From the NCBI GenBank assembly GCA_947458455.1, contig CANGYJ010000009.1:62001-126000 (forward strand): DNA of 64,000 nt, read 5' to 3'. This stretch comes from Verrucomicrobiaceae bacterium (lineage in GTDB: Bacteria; Verrucomicrobiota; Verrucomicrobiia; Verrucomicrobiales; Verrucomicrobiaceae). How positions within the stretch are numbered: the first letter of the stretch is position 1; each line of letters starts with the position of its first letter. The notes beneath the pieces were generated by a model. That model saw nothing but the letters and a program-made list of their open reading frames with translations. It had not been told where the DNA came from and ran no database searches. Below are positions 44,791-52,872 of the stretch, in pieces. The position numbers were made by a program, and so were the translations under genes.

Positions 44791-46680
44791 TCACGGGAAG
44801 AACTGCTGCACGCGCTGCGGGCGCGGAGAGCCCACGGCGCGGGGATCCATTTGGAACATCATCTCCAAGTCTTCGTGCTCATTGGTGTGGCAGTGGAAGA
44901 CGAAGGGACCTTTGAAGGTGCGGAAGCGTTGGCGGATGGTGATGGAGGTACCGCTACCCAGCATGGTGAGGTCCTGCTTGAAGGAGTTGTGATACCAGGG
45001 AGCCTTGCCGGTGCTGAGGTTTTTCACCTGTTGATGGGACTCCAGATGGATGTGCACCGGGTGCCACCAGCCACCGCTGCCGTTGGTAAGGGTCCATTCC
45101 TCGGCCGTACCCAGAGTTGGGCAGACGTTGGCGATGCGCTCATCGTAGAAGGCCCCGTTGATGGCCCACTGACCGTTTTTGCGCTGGAAGTTGAGGGTGC
45201 GGCGCGCGGCGATTTCATGATCATGGATCACATCATGCGGACGCAGGCTGGAGTTTTCCGTGATGGTCGCGTTCGGGTAGATGCGGCCATTCGGATCTTC
45301 GAGACCGCGGGAGTTCCGCTTCTTCGGTGCGGTGACGATGAACTTCATCAACTGGTGCTTGAAGGCAGGCGTGCCAGAGACGACCGGATTTTCGACATCA
45401 TCGAGTTCGCCCTCAGGCTTGCGCTCATTTTCCTGCGCCAGGATGTTTTCCAGATAGATGACGGTGCCGGGGCGGAACTTGGAGAAGTCGATGACGATGT
45501 CCGCACGTTTACCGGGAGAGAGGCAGAAAGCCTGCACCACCTGGGGTTTGGGGAACAGGAAGGCATCGTTGGCGATGCGCAGGAAGCTGGAATTGTTGCT
45601 GAGACGGTAGCGGCGGTGGCGGGCGCTGGAGGCACCGTGCATACGGAAGCGGTATTTGCGGGCTTCGACCTCCAAGAAGGGATAAGCCTTGCCATTGACG
45701 GTTTCGACATTGCCGAGGTAGCCGTTGTGGTTGTTGGAGTCATACCAGATGGCACCTGTCGGATGGAAAACCGCATCCCCGATGGCCAACCAGATGTCAT
45801 AAGGGTTCGGGAATCCCGCAACGCCTGGCTTGGCCGCGAAGTCGGAATCCGCCCCTAGCCCTGGCAGCACGCCGGAGGCCAGCAGACCACACTCCAGATC
45901 ATCATAGTTGGGGGCTGTCCCGCGCAGGCCCCGGTTCACATGCACCGAAGTCATGTCCGCTGCGTGGTCATGGAACCACATCGAGGAGGGAGCCTCCGAG
46001 ACGTCTGGCTTGTCGGTGCCGGGGAGGCGTGGAAGCACGTTCGGGTAGTAGTAGTCACGTGCCTGCCCCGGATGAGTGAAGAAAGAGGCATGGCCATCCG
46101 AGTGGCTGGGCCAGTGACCGCCGTGCATGTGAATGCTGAGCTCTTCCGGCAGCTTGTTGCGGAAGCGCACCAGCGCCGGCTGGCCGGTATGAAAGCGGAA
46201 CTGAGGCTGCAGGGTCCTGCTGCCGTTGGGGCCGATGCCCTCATAAAGCCACATGGGGGTTTGGAGGCCCATGGATGCCGGCAGACGGGTGATATTGGCC
46301 TGCACCGCATCCATCAGGTAAAACTGTGTCGGATTAGGCTGCCCATTTTTGTCCAAGTTCCAGCCGGTGGGGTAAGTGTTTGGCGGGGTGTGATACTCAG
46401 GAGCCACACCATGGAGAACATCACCGACCGCCTTGCCTTCGTATTCGGCAGGAATGGTATCCTCGCTCAGGGGAGCTAAGGGCTGAAAGATGGGGAGCGG
46501 GTCCTGCCAGCGGGGCACGATCGCGCCATCAATGGCACCAACGAACTGGCTGGAGATCTTGAGCGGGTCATTGGCACGGGCGGAGGAGGAGGAGCCGATG
46601 CTGAAGACACTGCCGGCAGCGGTAGCCAGGGTGGTCTTGAGCATCGAGCGGCGGTCGATGTGATTGGGGTTTGTACTCAC
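44791..46680 (-). CDS. Tat-exported multicopper oxidase
   Basis: 629 aa. A twin-arginine signal is visible (DRRSMLKTTLATAAG, 9-23). Four copper-ligand motifs are intact: HMHGGHW (184-190), WFHDHAAD (235-242), HPVHIH near the C-terminus, and HCHTNEHEDLEM (596-607) with the Cys-His bridge between type 1 and trinuclear copper. Size and final motif resemble the CotA/bilirubin-oxidase/phenoxazinone-synthase type. Substrate unknown: phenolics, metal ions or a partner protein are possible. The start is a GTG at 46680 after a C-rich leader. The SCO and HMA genes follow within 33 bp. Confidence 0.92.
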   Translation of the reverse strand: MSTNPNHIDRRSMLKTTLATAAGSVFSIGSSSSARANDPLKISSQFVGAIDGAIVPRWQDPLPIFQPLAPLSEDTIPAEYEGKAVGDVLHGVAPEYHTPPNTYPTGWNLDKNGQPNPTQFYLMDAVQANITRLPASMGLQTPMWLYEGIGPNGSRTLQPQFRFHTGQPALVRFRNKLPEELSIHMHGGHWPSHSDGHASFFTHPGQARDYYYPNVLPRLPGTDKPDVSEAPSSMWFHDHAADMTSVHVNRGLRGTAPNYDDLECGLLASGVLPGLGADSDFAAKPGVAGFPNPYDIWLAIGDAVFHPTGAIWYDSNNHNGYLGNVETVNGKAYPFLEVEARKYRFRMHGASSARHRRYRLSNNSSFLRIANDAFLFPKPQVVQAFCLSPGKRADIVIDFSKFRPGTVIYLENILAQENERKPEGELDDVENPVVSGTPAFKHQLMKFIVTAPKKRNSRGLEDPNGRIYPNATITENSSLRPHDVIHDHEIAARRTLNFQRKNGQWAINGAFYDERIANVCPTLGTAEEWTLTNGSGGWWHPVHIHLESHQQVKNLSTGKAPWYHNSFKQDLTMLGSGTSITIRQRFRTFKGPFVFHCHTNEHEDLEMMFQMDPRAVGSPRPQRVQQFFP

Positions 46681-46696
46681 GATGATGTTTTTTTAC

Positions 46697-46708
46697 GGGG
46701 GGGGGGGG
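46697..46708. repeat. G12 homopolymer in the multicopper oxidase leader
   Basis: Twelve consecutive G on the plus strand, hence C12 in the leader of the minus-strand multicopper oxidase gene, 16 bases before the GTG. It lies in the 53-bp gap after the 46734-48110 gene. Such runs are slippage-prone and could affect expression. Confidence 0.7.
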
Positions 46709-46733
46709 TGGGGAATGGGCTTTGAGGCAGCGG

Positions 46734-48110
46734 TTATTGGCGGAATTCGGCGACTTCGAACGGATGGCTGGCAAGCACGCCTCCCGTCACGGCATCACGG
46801 GCCTGCATCTCGATCTGCGTGAGGTTCGTTACGTTGATGTTGCGAAAGCGGGCGTCGTAGGTGGCCGCGCCGTTCAATGGATCGATGACGATCGGGACGC
46901 TGAATTCACGGCGGGTCTGCACGCCTGTGGGCAAGGTATCGATGAGGACGGCGACCAGGTTGATGCCTTCCGGCTTGTCCACCACGCCACGCCAGCGTGC
47001 CTCACCAGCGGCCACCCGAATCACAAAGCGATCAGCCGTGATCTGGATCTCAGCATCAGGATCAACGAGCTCGGTCAGCACTTCCTGAACGAACATCACA
47101 TGCTCACCGACCATGTGGCCGATGACATCAATCGTAGTCTGGCCGGGAATGACCTGATTGAAAAATAGGTCCCGTGGGATGTGCGCATCGGCGAGGCCGA
47201 GCACATCCGCGCCAAAGCGTGGGTCCTGATTGAACACCACCAGCATGTCCCCGATGACGAAGGAATCTGGGCGGGTCGAATTTCCTCGGGCGACGGAGCG
47301 GACCACACCGGTGGCGACGTTTTCCGCCAGTTCGATCACCACTTCGATATCGGGCACGAAATACTCCGCACCTGCAGCATCGACATAAATATGTCCCGCC
47401 GATTTCAGAGTGGCTCCCGTGGTCATGGGATAGGAGCGCACAGTCGTGCGCGGGCTGGCACGGAAGGCCTGCGCCGGCGTCAGCGGAGTGCTGGTCTCAG
47501 TGACCGGAACGGGGCGTGAAAGCACGCCACTGCGGTCAAGGAAGTCCGCCGGTAAAACGGCGGCGTGAAGGGGATAGCAGCGCTCGACGATTTGAAAGTA
47601 ATTCTGCTCAATCTGGGTCTGCGCTTTGGGCTCCCTCATAATGCCACCGCCGGTGACCGCACGGCGCGCCTCGGCCGTGGAGAAGACCGAGCGCGTAGCA
47701 CCCAGACGAAGCGGCCCCAGCCCGCTCGAGGCCAACTTGAGGTCTCGATCCCTGCCGATCGCATTGCTATCAAGGAGGGCGTTGAAATTGGCAGCGCCAA
47801 TGCCGACGCCATGTCCATCGCCACTCAGGACCGAGGAGCCAGCGATCAGCAACGGCTGGCCATTGACCGTGTCAGGGATGGTGACTTTTCTGCCGGTCAC
47901 AATGATACCCTGATTCGCCAGATCGAGGTTCCAGATCGGTCCCTCCGTGGCGAACAAGGACAGCGGAACCTTCTGGGTGAGCACGCGGCCATCAAGCATG
48001 ACGGCGGTTTGTGCGGAGACGAGTGAGGCCTGCAGAGAAAGCCAGAGAGTGGCCAAAGTGGTTGCTTTGGCGGCTCTCGTTAACCAAACATTTTTAGAGA
48101 GATAATTCAT
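46734..48110 (-). CDS. Exported hypothetical protein of the copper operon (458 aa)
   Basis: Signal peptide to about residue 33 (LATLWLSLQASLVSAQ), then mostly beta-rich sequence without recognised catalytic motifs. It has an OB-like region AENVATGVVRSV, DMLVVFNQDPRFGADV and TIDVIGHMVGEHVMFVQEV, similar to part of the 309-aa protein at 41202. The tail (FRNINVTNLTQIEMQARDAV) may be an Ig-like domain. It lies directly before the multicopper oxidase gene. The leader is a run of CCCCCA units. No function assigned; it may be a partner or docking protein. Confidence 0.75.
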   Translation of the reverse strand: MNYLSKNVWLTRAAKATTLATLWLSLQASLVSAQTAVMLDGRVLTQKVPLSLFATEGPIWNLDLANQGIIVTGRKVTIPDTVNGQPLLIAGSSVLSGDGHGVGIGAANFNALLDSNAIGRDRDLKLASSGLGPLRLGATRSVFSTAEARRAVTGGGIMREPKAQTQIEQNYFQIVERCYPLHAAVLPADFLDRSGVLSRPVPVTETSTPLTPAQAFRASPRTTVRSYPMTTGATLKSAGHIYVDAAGAEYFVPDIEVVIELAENVATGVVRSVARGNSTRPDSFVIGDMLVVFNQDPRFGADVLGLADAHIPRDLFFNQVIPGQTTIDVIGHMVGEHVMFVQEVLTELVDPDAEIQITADRFVIRVAAGEARWRGVVDKPEGINLVAVLIDTLPTGVQTRREFSVPIVIDPLNGAATYDARFRNINVTNLTQIEMQARDAVTGGVLASHPFEVAEFRQ

Positions 48111-48115
48111 GACGT

Positions 48116-48143
48116 GGGTGGGGGTGGGGGTGGGGGTGGGGGT
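48116..48143. repeat. Tandem GGGGGT repeat before a start codon
   Basis: GGGT followed by four GGGGGT units on the plus strand. On the coding strand this is C-rich leader immediately upstream of the ATG at 48110. It can form a G-quadruplex on the template strand or slip in replication. It occupies the place where a ribosome binding site would be. Confidence 0.75.
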
Positions 48144-48158
48144 GAATCAACCGATGTC

Positions 48159-48476
48159 TCAGGCGACCAACGGGTGGTCTGTCTGAATGCCCGCCGGATA
48201 GCCTTGGGAGGCCAGCCAGGCGGCGGCGGTATTGAAGGCACTCGCCTCGGCGGTGATCTGCTCAAAAAGCAGGGCGTCCTGGCTCACGCCGCTCTCCACG
48301 GCCTTCTGGATGAGCTCCTGCGTCTTATGCCGCAGGACGGAAACCGCCTGGGCGTACAGGGAAGGCGGAGCGGCAGGCAGGCGCTGCTGGCGTGGAAGCC
48401 GCGGCACTGGTTTGACGCGCCAGGATGCCTGCGGGGCAGGCGTTAGTAGCTCGGGATAAGTCGATTGCGTGTTCAT
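48159..48476 (-). CDS. Small helical protein, paralogue 1
   Basis: 105 aa, no signal peptide. A Pro-rich N-terminus is followed by helices SLYAQAVSVLRHKTQELIQK and ITAEASAFNTAAAWLASQ. The second half aligns with the 83-aa protein of the next gene upstream (LR.K...L, then ASA....A.+LA). No known family. The position between the peroxidase and the exported proteins suggests a shared role. Confidence 0.68.
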   Translation of the reverse strand: MNTQSTYPELLTPAPQASWRVKPVPRLPRQQRLPAAPPSLYAQAVSVLRHKTQELIQKAVESGVSQDALLFEQITAEASAFNTAAAWLASQGYPAGIQTDHPLVA

Positions 48477-48517
48477 GTTGGCTGTTGGGTTTGGTTTGGT
48501 TGCTGGGGGAAATGGTG

Positions 48518-48769
48518 TTAGTCGCGGCCACCCTCGCTCAGGCCTTCTTGAGCCAGCAGGTCCTGCGGGCAGTCAGCGAGAAAACCTGCCGCGCGGCTCA
48601 GCGCCGAGGCCTGGGCAGTGAAACGTTCGGTGCGGCTCGCGTGGCCGCGGCACTCCGCGTCATAGGCCTGCTCCATCAGCAGATGCGCCTTCCGGCGCAG
48701 CATCTGGATGGCCGGCTCGAATGGAGGATGGAACGCCTTGGTTTGATGCTTGAAAATGGAACGGCTCAT
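48518..48769 (-). CDS. Small helical protein, paralogue 2
   Basis: 83 aa with the core PAIQMLRRKAHLLMEQAYDA and FTAQASALSRAAGFLADCP, parallel to the neighbouring 105-aa protein, so the two arose by duplication. The ATG overlaps the peroxidase stop by 4 bp, so translation is probably coupled. Function unknown. Confidence 0.68.
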   Translation of the reverse strand: MSRSIFKHQTKAFHPPFEPAIQMLRRKAHLLMEQAYDAECRGHASRTERFTAQASALSRAAGFLADCPQDLLAQEGLSEGGRD

Positions 48770-50775
48770 GGGGTGTTTAAGAAGTTGGGGAGGGCACGGA
48801 AACCTTGCCGGCCTGCGGCGGGCACCTCGATCAGGCTGCTCATGGCGCGGCCGTCCTTGTCGGTCAGAATGGCACCGCTCGAATCCGTCGAATGCCCGTT
48901 GGGAAGCAGGAGCTGCGGATGATCAAAAGGCGCTCGGTGATGACGAACCCGCTCGTCCGTGAGCGCCCGCATGAAGGCCACGAGCTGCTCTTTCTCTGGA
49001 GGGGTGAGCCCCAGCTCGGCAATGTCCTCCGGCACATCAGCGATGTTCTGATCTTTGAAGTCACTGCCACGGTTATAAAAATCGACCACCTGGTCCAGCG
49101 TCAGTGTGCCGCCATTGTGAAAGTAGGGCGCGGTGAGCTCCACATTGCGAAGTGTGGGTGTTTTGAACGCACCATCGGCGGACGGAGCCCAGGCTCGATC
49201 GAAGCCGAAGGTGGGCATCGGAAGTCCGAGGGCACCGAGACGCCCCTGAACATACAACCGCGCCTCGGCAAGCGGGTAGCCAAAGGGATCCGTGGCACCG
49301 AGGCCAAGATCCTCGCGTGTGGGCCGAACACCAATGTTGTAGAAACCATTGTCGTAAACCACCCGTCGGCCGGTGGTGTTGACAAAGCCAAAGGCATCTG
49401 GCTGCGCAGGAGTGGATGCGAACAGCATCCGCTCGATGCGCTCATGCGACGAACGAAACACCGAAGCATTCGTAAACTCTGCGCCGTCATGGCAGGCCAC
49501 ACAATGAGCCTTGCCCATGAAGATATCCAAGCCGGCCGCCTGGTCAGCGCTCAACGCAGCGGCGTCACCCTGCGCGTATCGATCGAATGGGGTTTCATCC
49601 GAAACGAGGGTGGATTCATAGACCTGAAGAGCCAGCCCGAAGAACAAGGCGAAATTCCAGCTCGCGTGGCTGTATTGGTTCGCGGCCACAGAACTTCCTG
49701 ATGGAACGAGGCTGGCGCTGCCATCCGCCGAGCGTTGCACCCATGAGGTGCCCTGCCACCAGCGTGGATGAAAAGCCTGCCTGACAAGCTGGAGGTAATT
49801 GGCATAAACCAGACCTTTGCCAGAGACATGCCGCACCCCGGAAAAGACGCTGTCATCTGCATGAACCACCTGCTTGGCAAGCGGTCTCATACCCAGCAGC
49901 TTCTTACCCAGATCGGCAAACGAACGGCCATCCGCCGACATCTCGATGTCACTCAAAGGCGGCCCCACCGCCTGGGATGCGAGACTCGACTGCGCCAGGC
50001 GCACAGCCACAGGCACCATCGAAGCAGGTGTTTGAGCGCTCAGGACGCGTGCGTTCGCATCACGAGCCCCAAAGGAATTCACCCCATTGAAAACATCCTG
50101 CGCTCGTCCATCCCAAAAATTGCGGAGATTGAAGACCGCGTTGATCACCGTGGGGCTGTTACGCGGGGTCACGCGGCGTGTGTTTTTTCCACCTTTGGAA
50201 AACTGGGAGTCTTGGACGAGCGTCCTCGTCTCCTCCGCTGTTCGCGGCAGGATCTGTCCAAAGCGTTCCTTGAGCACCCCTTGGGAGCCAGTGATGGCGC
50301 TGCTGTCAGCCAGAACAGTGGAATGGCGGTTCGCCGGATCCGAAAGGCGGTGAAAAGGAAAATCACGAACCGTGAGCCGCGCGTTGGTGCCACGCACATC
50401 GAAGGTTGAAGGAGCGGCAGGCTGTGTACCCGAAGTCCGAAGCTGTGCGGGAGAAAGGGTGTTGATGCTCCGGCTGTCCGCACCTGCATGGAAGTGGCAA
50501 CTGGCACAGGTCGTCATGCCATCACTGCCCACCTGCATGTCCCAGAACAAAGCTTTGCCCAAGACGAGGGCCGCTTTCCGGTCCGCGACGAAATCGGCCA
50601 GATTGGCCGGGCCCGGAACCGGCACCGACTTCAGGCTGCTCAACTGAACTGGCTCATCCTGAGCCAGCGAGGCAGTCGCCAAAACAAGCATCCAACCAAT
50701 CGCCGCCGAGCAGGCAAACACAGCCTCGAACGGTCTTTTGGAAATGGATGGGTAGTCGGTGTTCACGGTGCTCAT
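48766..50775 (-). CDS. Di-heme cytochrome c peroxidase / MauG-like protein
   Basis: 669 aa with an N-terminal signal or anchor (FACSAAIGWMLVLATASLA, ending near 39). The first heme motif is CASCH (90-94) after LGKALFWDMQVGSDG, and the second is CVACH (about 424-428) in KAHCVACHDGAEFTN. Both are the hallmarks of bacterial cytochrome c peroxidase and MauG. It is larger than classical CcpA (about 350), like the extended MauG-type members, some of which modify partner proteins by oxidation. It is the first gene of the eleven-gene minus-strand operon. Confidence 0.92.
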   Translation of the reverse strand: MSTVNTDYPSISKRPFEAVFACSAAIGWMLVLATASLAQDEPVQLSSLKSVPVPGPANLADFVADRKAALVLGKALFWDMQVGSDGMTTCASCHFHAGADSRSINTLSPAQLRTSGTQPAAPSTFDVRGTNARLTVRDFPFHRLSDPANRHSTVLADSSAITGSQGVLKERFGQILPRTAEETRTLVQDSQFSKGGKNTRRVTPRNSPTVINAVFNLRNFWDGRAQDVFNGVNSFGARDANARVLSAQTPASMVPVAVRLAQSSLASQAVGPPLSDIEMSADGRSFADLGKKLLGMRPLAKQVVHADDSVFSGVRHVSGKGLVYANYLQLVRQAFHPRWWQGTSWVQRSADGSASLVPSGSSVAANQYSHASWNFALFFGLALQVYESTLVSDETPFDRYAQGDAAALSADQAAGLDIFMGKAHCVACHDGAEFTNASVFRSSHERIERMLFASTPAQPDAFGFVNTTGRRVVYDNGFYNIGVRPTREDLGLGATDPFGYPLAEARLYVQGRLGALGLPMPTFGFDRAWAPSADGAFKTPTLRNVELTAPYFHNGGTLTLDQVVDFYNRGSDFKDQNIADVPEDIAELGLTPPEKEQLVAFMRALTDERVRHHRAPFDHPQLLLPNGHSTDSSGAILTDKDGRAMSSLIEVPAAGRQGFRALPNFLNTP

Positions 50776-50794
50776 TTTTGAAGTTCTAGAATCA

Positions 50795-50810
50795 CCTCAA
50801 GCGATTGAGG
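50795..50810. promoter_or_regulatory. Palindrome in the leader of the peroxidase operon
   Basis: CCTCAAGCGATTGAGG is a perfect 6-bp stem with a 4-base loop, 20 bases upstream of the peroxidase start. It may be an operator for a small dimeric regulator or a leader hairpin. The flanking DNA is AT-rich, as expected of a promoter region, but no convincing -35/-10 pair was found. Confidence 0.4.
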
Positions 50811-50931
50811 CTAATGTGGTATTGACTGTTTTTATCGCTGTGTTTGTGGATGTTGCTTTTGACACTGCTTTTGACTCTGAATTGTATTCACCATTAAGCT
50901 TTATAATTTCCATGCATGCACACGATACGAT

Positions 50932-51035
50932 GTGTTAACCCCCGTGCTTATTGGGGTAACTCGTTCATGATTACGCCCACCACGTGGCCGGTGGATGGTG
51001 TTAACCCCCGTGCTTATTGGGGTAACTCGTTCATG
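50932..51035 (+). repeat. Two identical 38-bp direct repeats, 66 bp apart
   Basis: Copies at 50932-50969 and 50998-51035 are identical. Each contains an imperfect hairpin, GTTAACCCC then GGGGTAAC around a 10-base loop. The 28-base spacer holds a second partial palindrome (CCACCACGTGGCCGGTGG). Translation of either copy gives RAYWGNSF, a chance product. Possible regulator array, recombination site or MITE remnant. Confidence 0.88.
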
Positions 51036-51360
51036 CGTATTCGAATCCTAACTTTTGTCTTTTCTCTGTTTTCCATAATAGAATCTGGTGCGCATCTCCT
51101 TTTTAACACCCTGCATAAGACTCGTCCTCATCTGCCAATGAACGCTCCGTTTCGCTCTTGGATTGGACAGCTGATAAGCTCATCGAAGTGATCCAAGATC
51201 AGGCAATCATCCATCGCGCCAAGAAGCTCTGTGCCTGCCCAAAGCAGGTCTTGTCGAGCGTCGCGAGACGATGAACGCATCGCCGCCGCAACCGAGCTTC
51301 TGCGCAGTCACCACGGCCTCCGCCTTCTCGATGTTCACCTTCAACTTGGAGGTCTCTGCC

Positions 51361-51842
51361 ATGAGTCAACACCAAGCCACCATCACCCCTGCCGCGATGA
51401 AGATCGTAGTCGATGCCAACAGCCCGCAGCGCTGGACCACCAAGCGCAAAGCCGCTCTCTTCATCGTCATCCTCCAGAGCAAGATCACCGCTGCGAAGAC
51501 GACGCGTCAGCACTCGCTCACTCTCGCCGAGATCGGGTCGTGGAGCCGAACGCCGTGAGACCGCCACTGCACGCTGGCCGAAGGGCGAGCGAAGCGAGGC
51601 CATACAACGCCCCCTGCACGCCTGAGGAAGCGAGCGGTGCGTTCGCTTCGCTCAACCTGCGGCCCTGACTGCCTCTCTTCGGTCAACTCATCCGCCCCTT
51701 CAAAGAGGAATGCACCTGGCAGCACTGCTTTGAAAACCACGCCGCCGCTTGCAAGCCGGTCACCAGATACATCGAACATGACAACACCCAGCGCCAAGCC
51801 TACCTCAGCCTAGGCAACCCATCCCATCCACAAGCCGCCTGA
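51361..51842 (+). pseudogene. IS3-like transposase remnant
   Basis: Two fragments of an IS3-type element. At 51361-51558 (65 codons from MSQHQATITP) the segment RWTTKRKAALFIVILQSKIT with QHSLTLAEIGSW matches the helix-turn-helix OrfA pattern. In another frame at about 51665-51842, RPFKEECTWQHCFENHAAAC and TRYIEHDNTQRQAYLSLG match the C-terminal end of the integrase-type OrfB. The catalytic middle is missing and the reading frame is broken, so it is dead. Confidence 0.75.
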
Positions 51843-52002
51843 ACAACACTGGCGCGTGTACATCTTCAGAGGAGCAACCCCTCTGTGCCCATGGAAGGTT
51901 CACAACCGAGTGGCTTTCTTGATTTCATTTTTCCACCTGGGACGGCACTGCTCATCGCCTTGGTTTGCTCATGGCTTCATCCATGTCGCGAGAAAGCATG
52001 TC

Positions 52003-52551
52003 CTAGATCTTCTGCTCCTCGGGCTTTTCCAAGAAGGTGCTCAGCGCCAGCAGGATGGCGGCACAGACGACGCAGGAGTCGGCGACGTTGAAGGAGGGCC
52101 AGGGATTGAAGGGCGGGAAACCGAAGTCGAAGCGCAGGAAATCGACGACGTAGCCATCGAAGAAGGTGCCGTTGAAGAGCTTGCCGGTGGCATGCTCGCG
52201 GAAGAGACGGTCCGTGAGATTGCCAAAGATGCCGCTGACCAGCAGGGCGACGGCGAGGCGGCTCATCCAGCCGGGGAAAGCACCTTGGCGATGCAGCACG
52301 ATGATGAAGGCCAGCGCGGCGAGCGAGACGAAGGTGAAGGCGTAGTTCGCATACGCGGTGCCGTTGAACATGCCGAAGGCCACGCCGGTGTTCGCGGCAT
52401 GATGCAGCCAGAAGATGCCGGGAATGATCTCGCGCTCGACGCCATAGCCCGCCGGATCAAACGGCGAGGGAAAGTTTGCGACGATCCAGCTCTTCGTGAC
52501 CTGATCGGCGATGAACAGCGGGAGGGTGAGGAGCAGGAGCAGGCGAAGCAT
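52003..52551 (-). CDS. lspA: Lipoprotein signal peptidase (signal peptidase II)
   Basis: 182-aa inner-membrane aspartic protease that cleaves prolipoprotein signal peptides. ATG 52551 gives the first membrane helix MLRLLLLLTLPLFIADQVTK. Catalytic Asp114 is in FGNLTDRLFR and Asp158 in PSFNVADS, with NTGVAFG between. The remaining helices (about 70-87, 98-110, 155-175) fit the four-helix topology. A larger frame to 52833 would add 94 non-homologous residues. Confidence 0.95.
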   Translation of the reverse strand: MLRLLLLLTLPLFIADQVTKSWIVANFPSPFDPAGYGVEREIIPGIFWLHHAANTGVAFGMFNGTAYANYAFTFVSLAALAFIIVLHRQGAFPGWMSRLAVALLVSGIFGNLTDRLFREHATGKLFNGTFFDGYVVDFLRFDFGFPPFNPWPSFNVADSCVVCAAILLALSTFLEKPEEQKI

Positions 52552-52872
52552 GGAGAGAATGGAAAGGTGACGATTAGGACGCTCGATTTGGCCGCAGAGG
52601 GGCGGAGGAGCAGAGGGCGTGCGGAGAGCGGAATATCGATTGCTGATGGCTGATTTTTGAAGGGTGCGGAGGCGGTAAGTGAACAGGGTATCCATCGAAG
52701 TTCGTCGGGAGGTGAAAAGAAACCGAGGGGCTGGAGTTTTGATGTGATCAAAGGCTCTGCGCCCTCCGCCTCTTTGCTCCTCTGCGGCAAAACCGAGAAC
52801 CTGGGCAGGCGTTGCAGCACGAGTGTTAGCCACCCGGGCCCTGGAAGCGAGTAAAAGCTGGTGAGTAAAGCC
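52552..52872. other. Gene-free stretch upstream of lspA
   Basis: About 320 bp between lspA and the dipeptidase gene, filled mainly by the inverted-repeat element at 52586-52792. No gene seen. Confidence 0.6.
52586..52792. repeat. MITE-like inverted-repeat element
   Basis: Arms 52586-52619 (ATTTGGCCGCAGAGGGGCGG...) and 52760-52792 (...TTGCTCCTCTGCGGCAAAA) are imperfectly complementary and enclose about 140 bases without coding capacity. The ends GCCGCAGAGG resemble those of the element at 63567 (GCCGCAAAAGAG), so both may belong to one superfamily. Confidence 0.75.

Larger units (their letters stand above)
50776..51360. other. Gene-free AT-rich region upstream of the copper operon
   Basis: About 585 bp without a supported gene. 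It contains the palindrome at 50795, the direct repeats at 50932 and 50998, and a segment (about 51040-51300) in which I recognise nothing. Confidence 0.55.

Noticed and set aside
50932-51035. Integron attC sites
   Set aside because: The inverted GTTAAC ends are suggestive, but the attC core consensus, extended folded arms and an adjacent integrase are missing.
50932-51035. CRISPR array
   Set aside because: Only two repeats, one spacer of 28 bp and no cas genes.
50916-51191. 91-residue frame with a repeated RAYWGNSF peptide
   Set aside because: The repeat is a translation of the 38-bp DNA repeats, and no start or family supports a protein.
51199-51603. 134-residue minus-strand frame
   Set aside because: Overlaps the IS3-like remnant in antisense, Arg/Gly-rich with no match.
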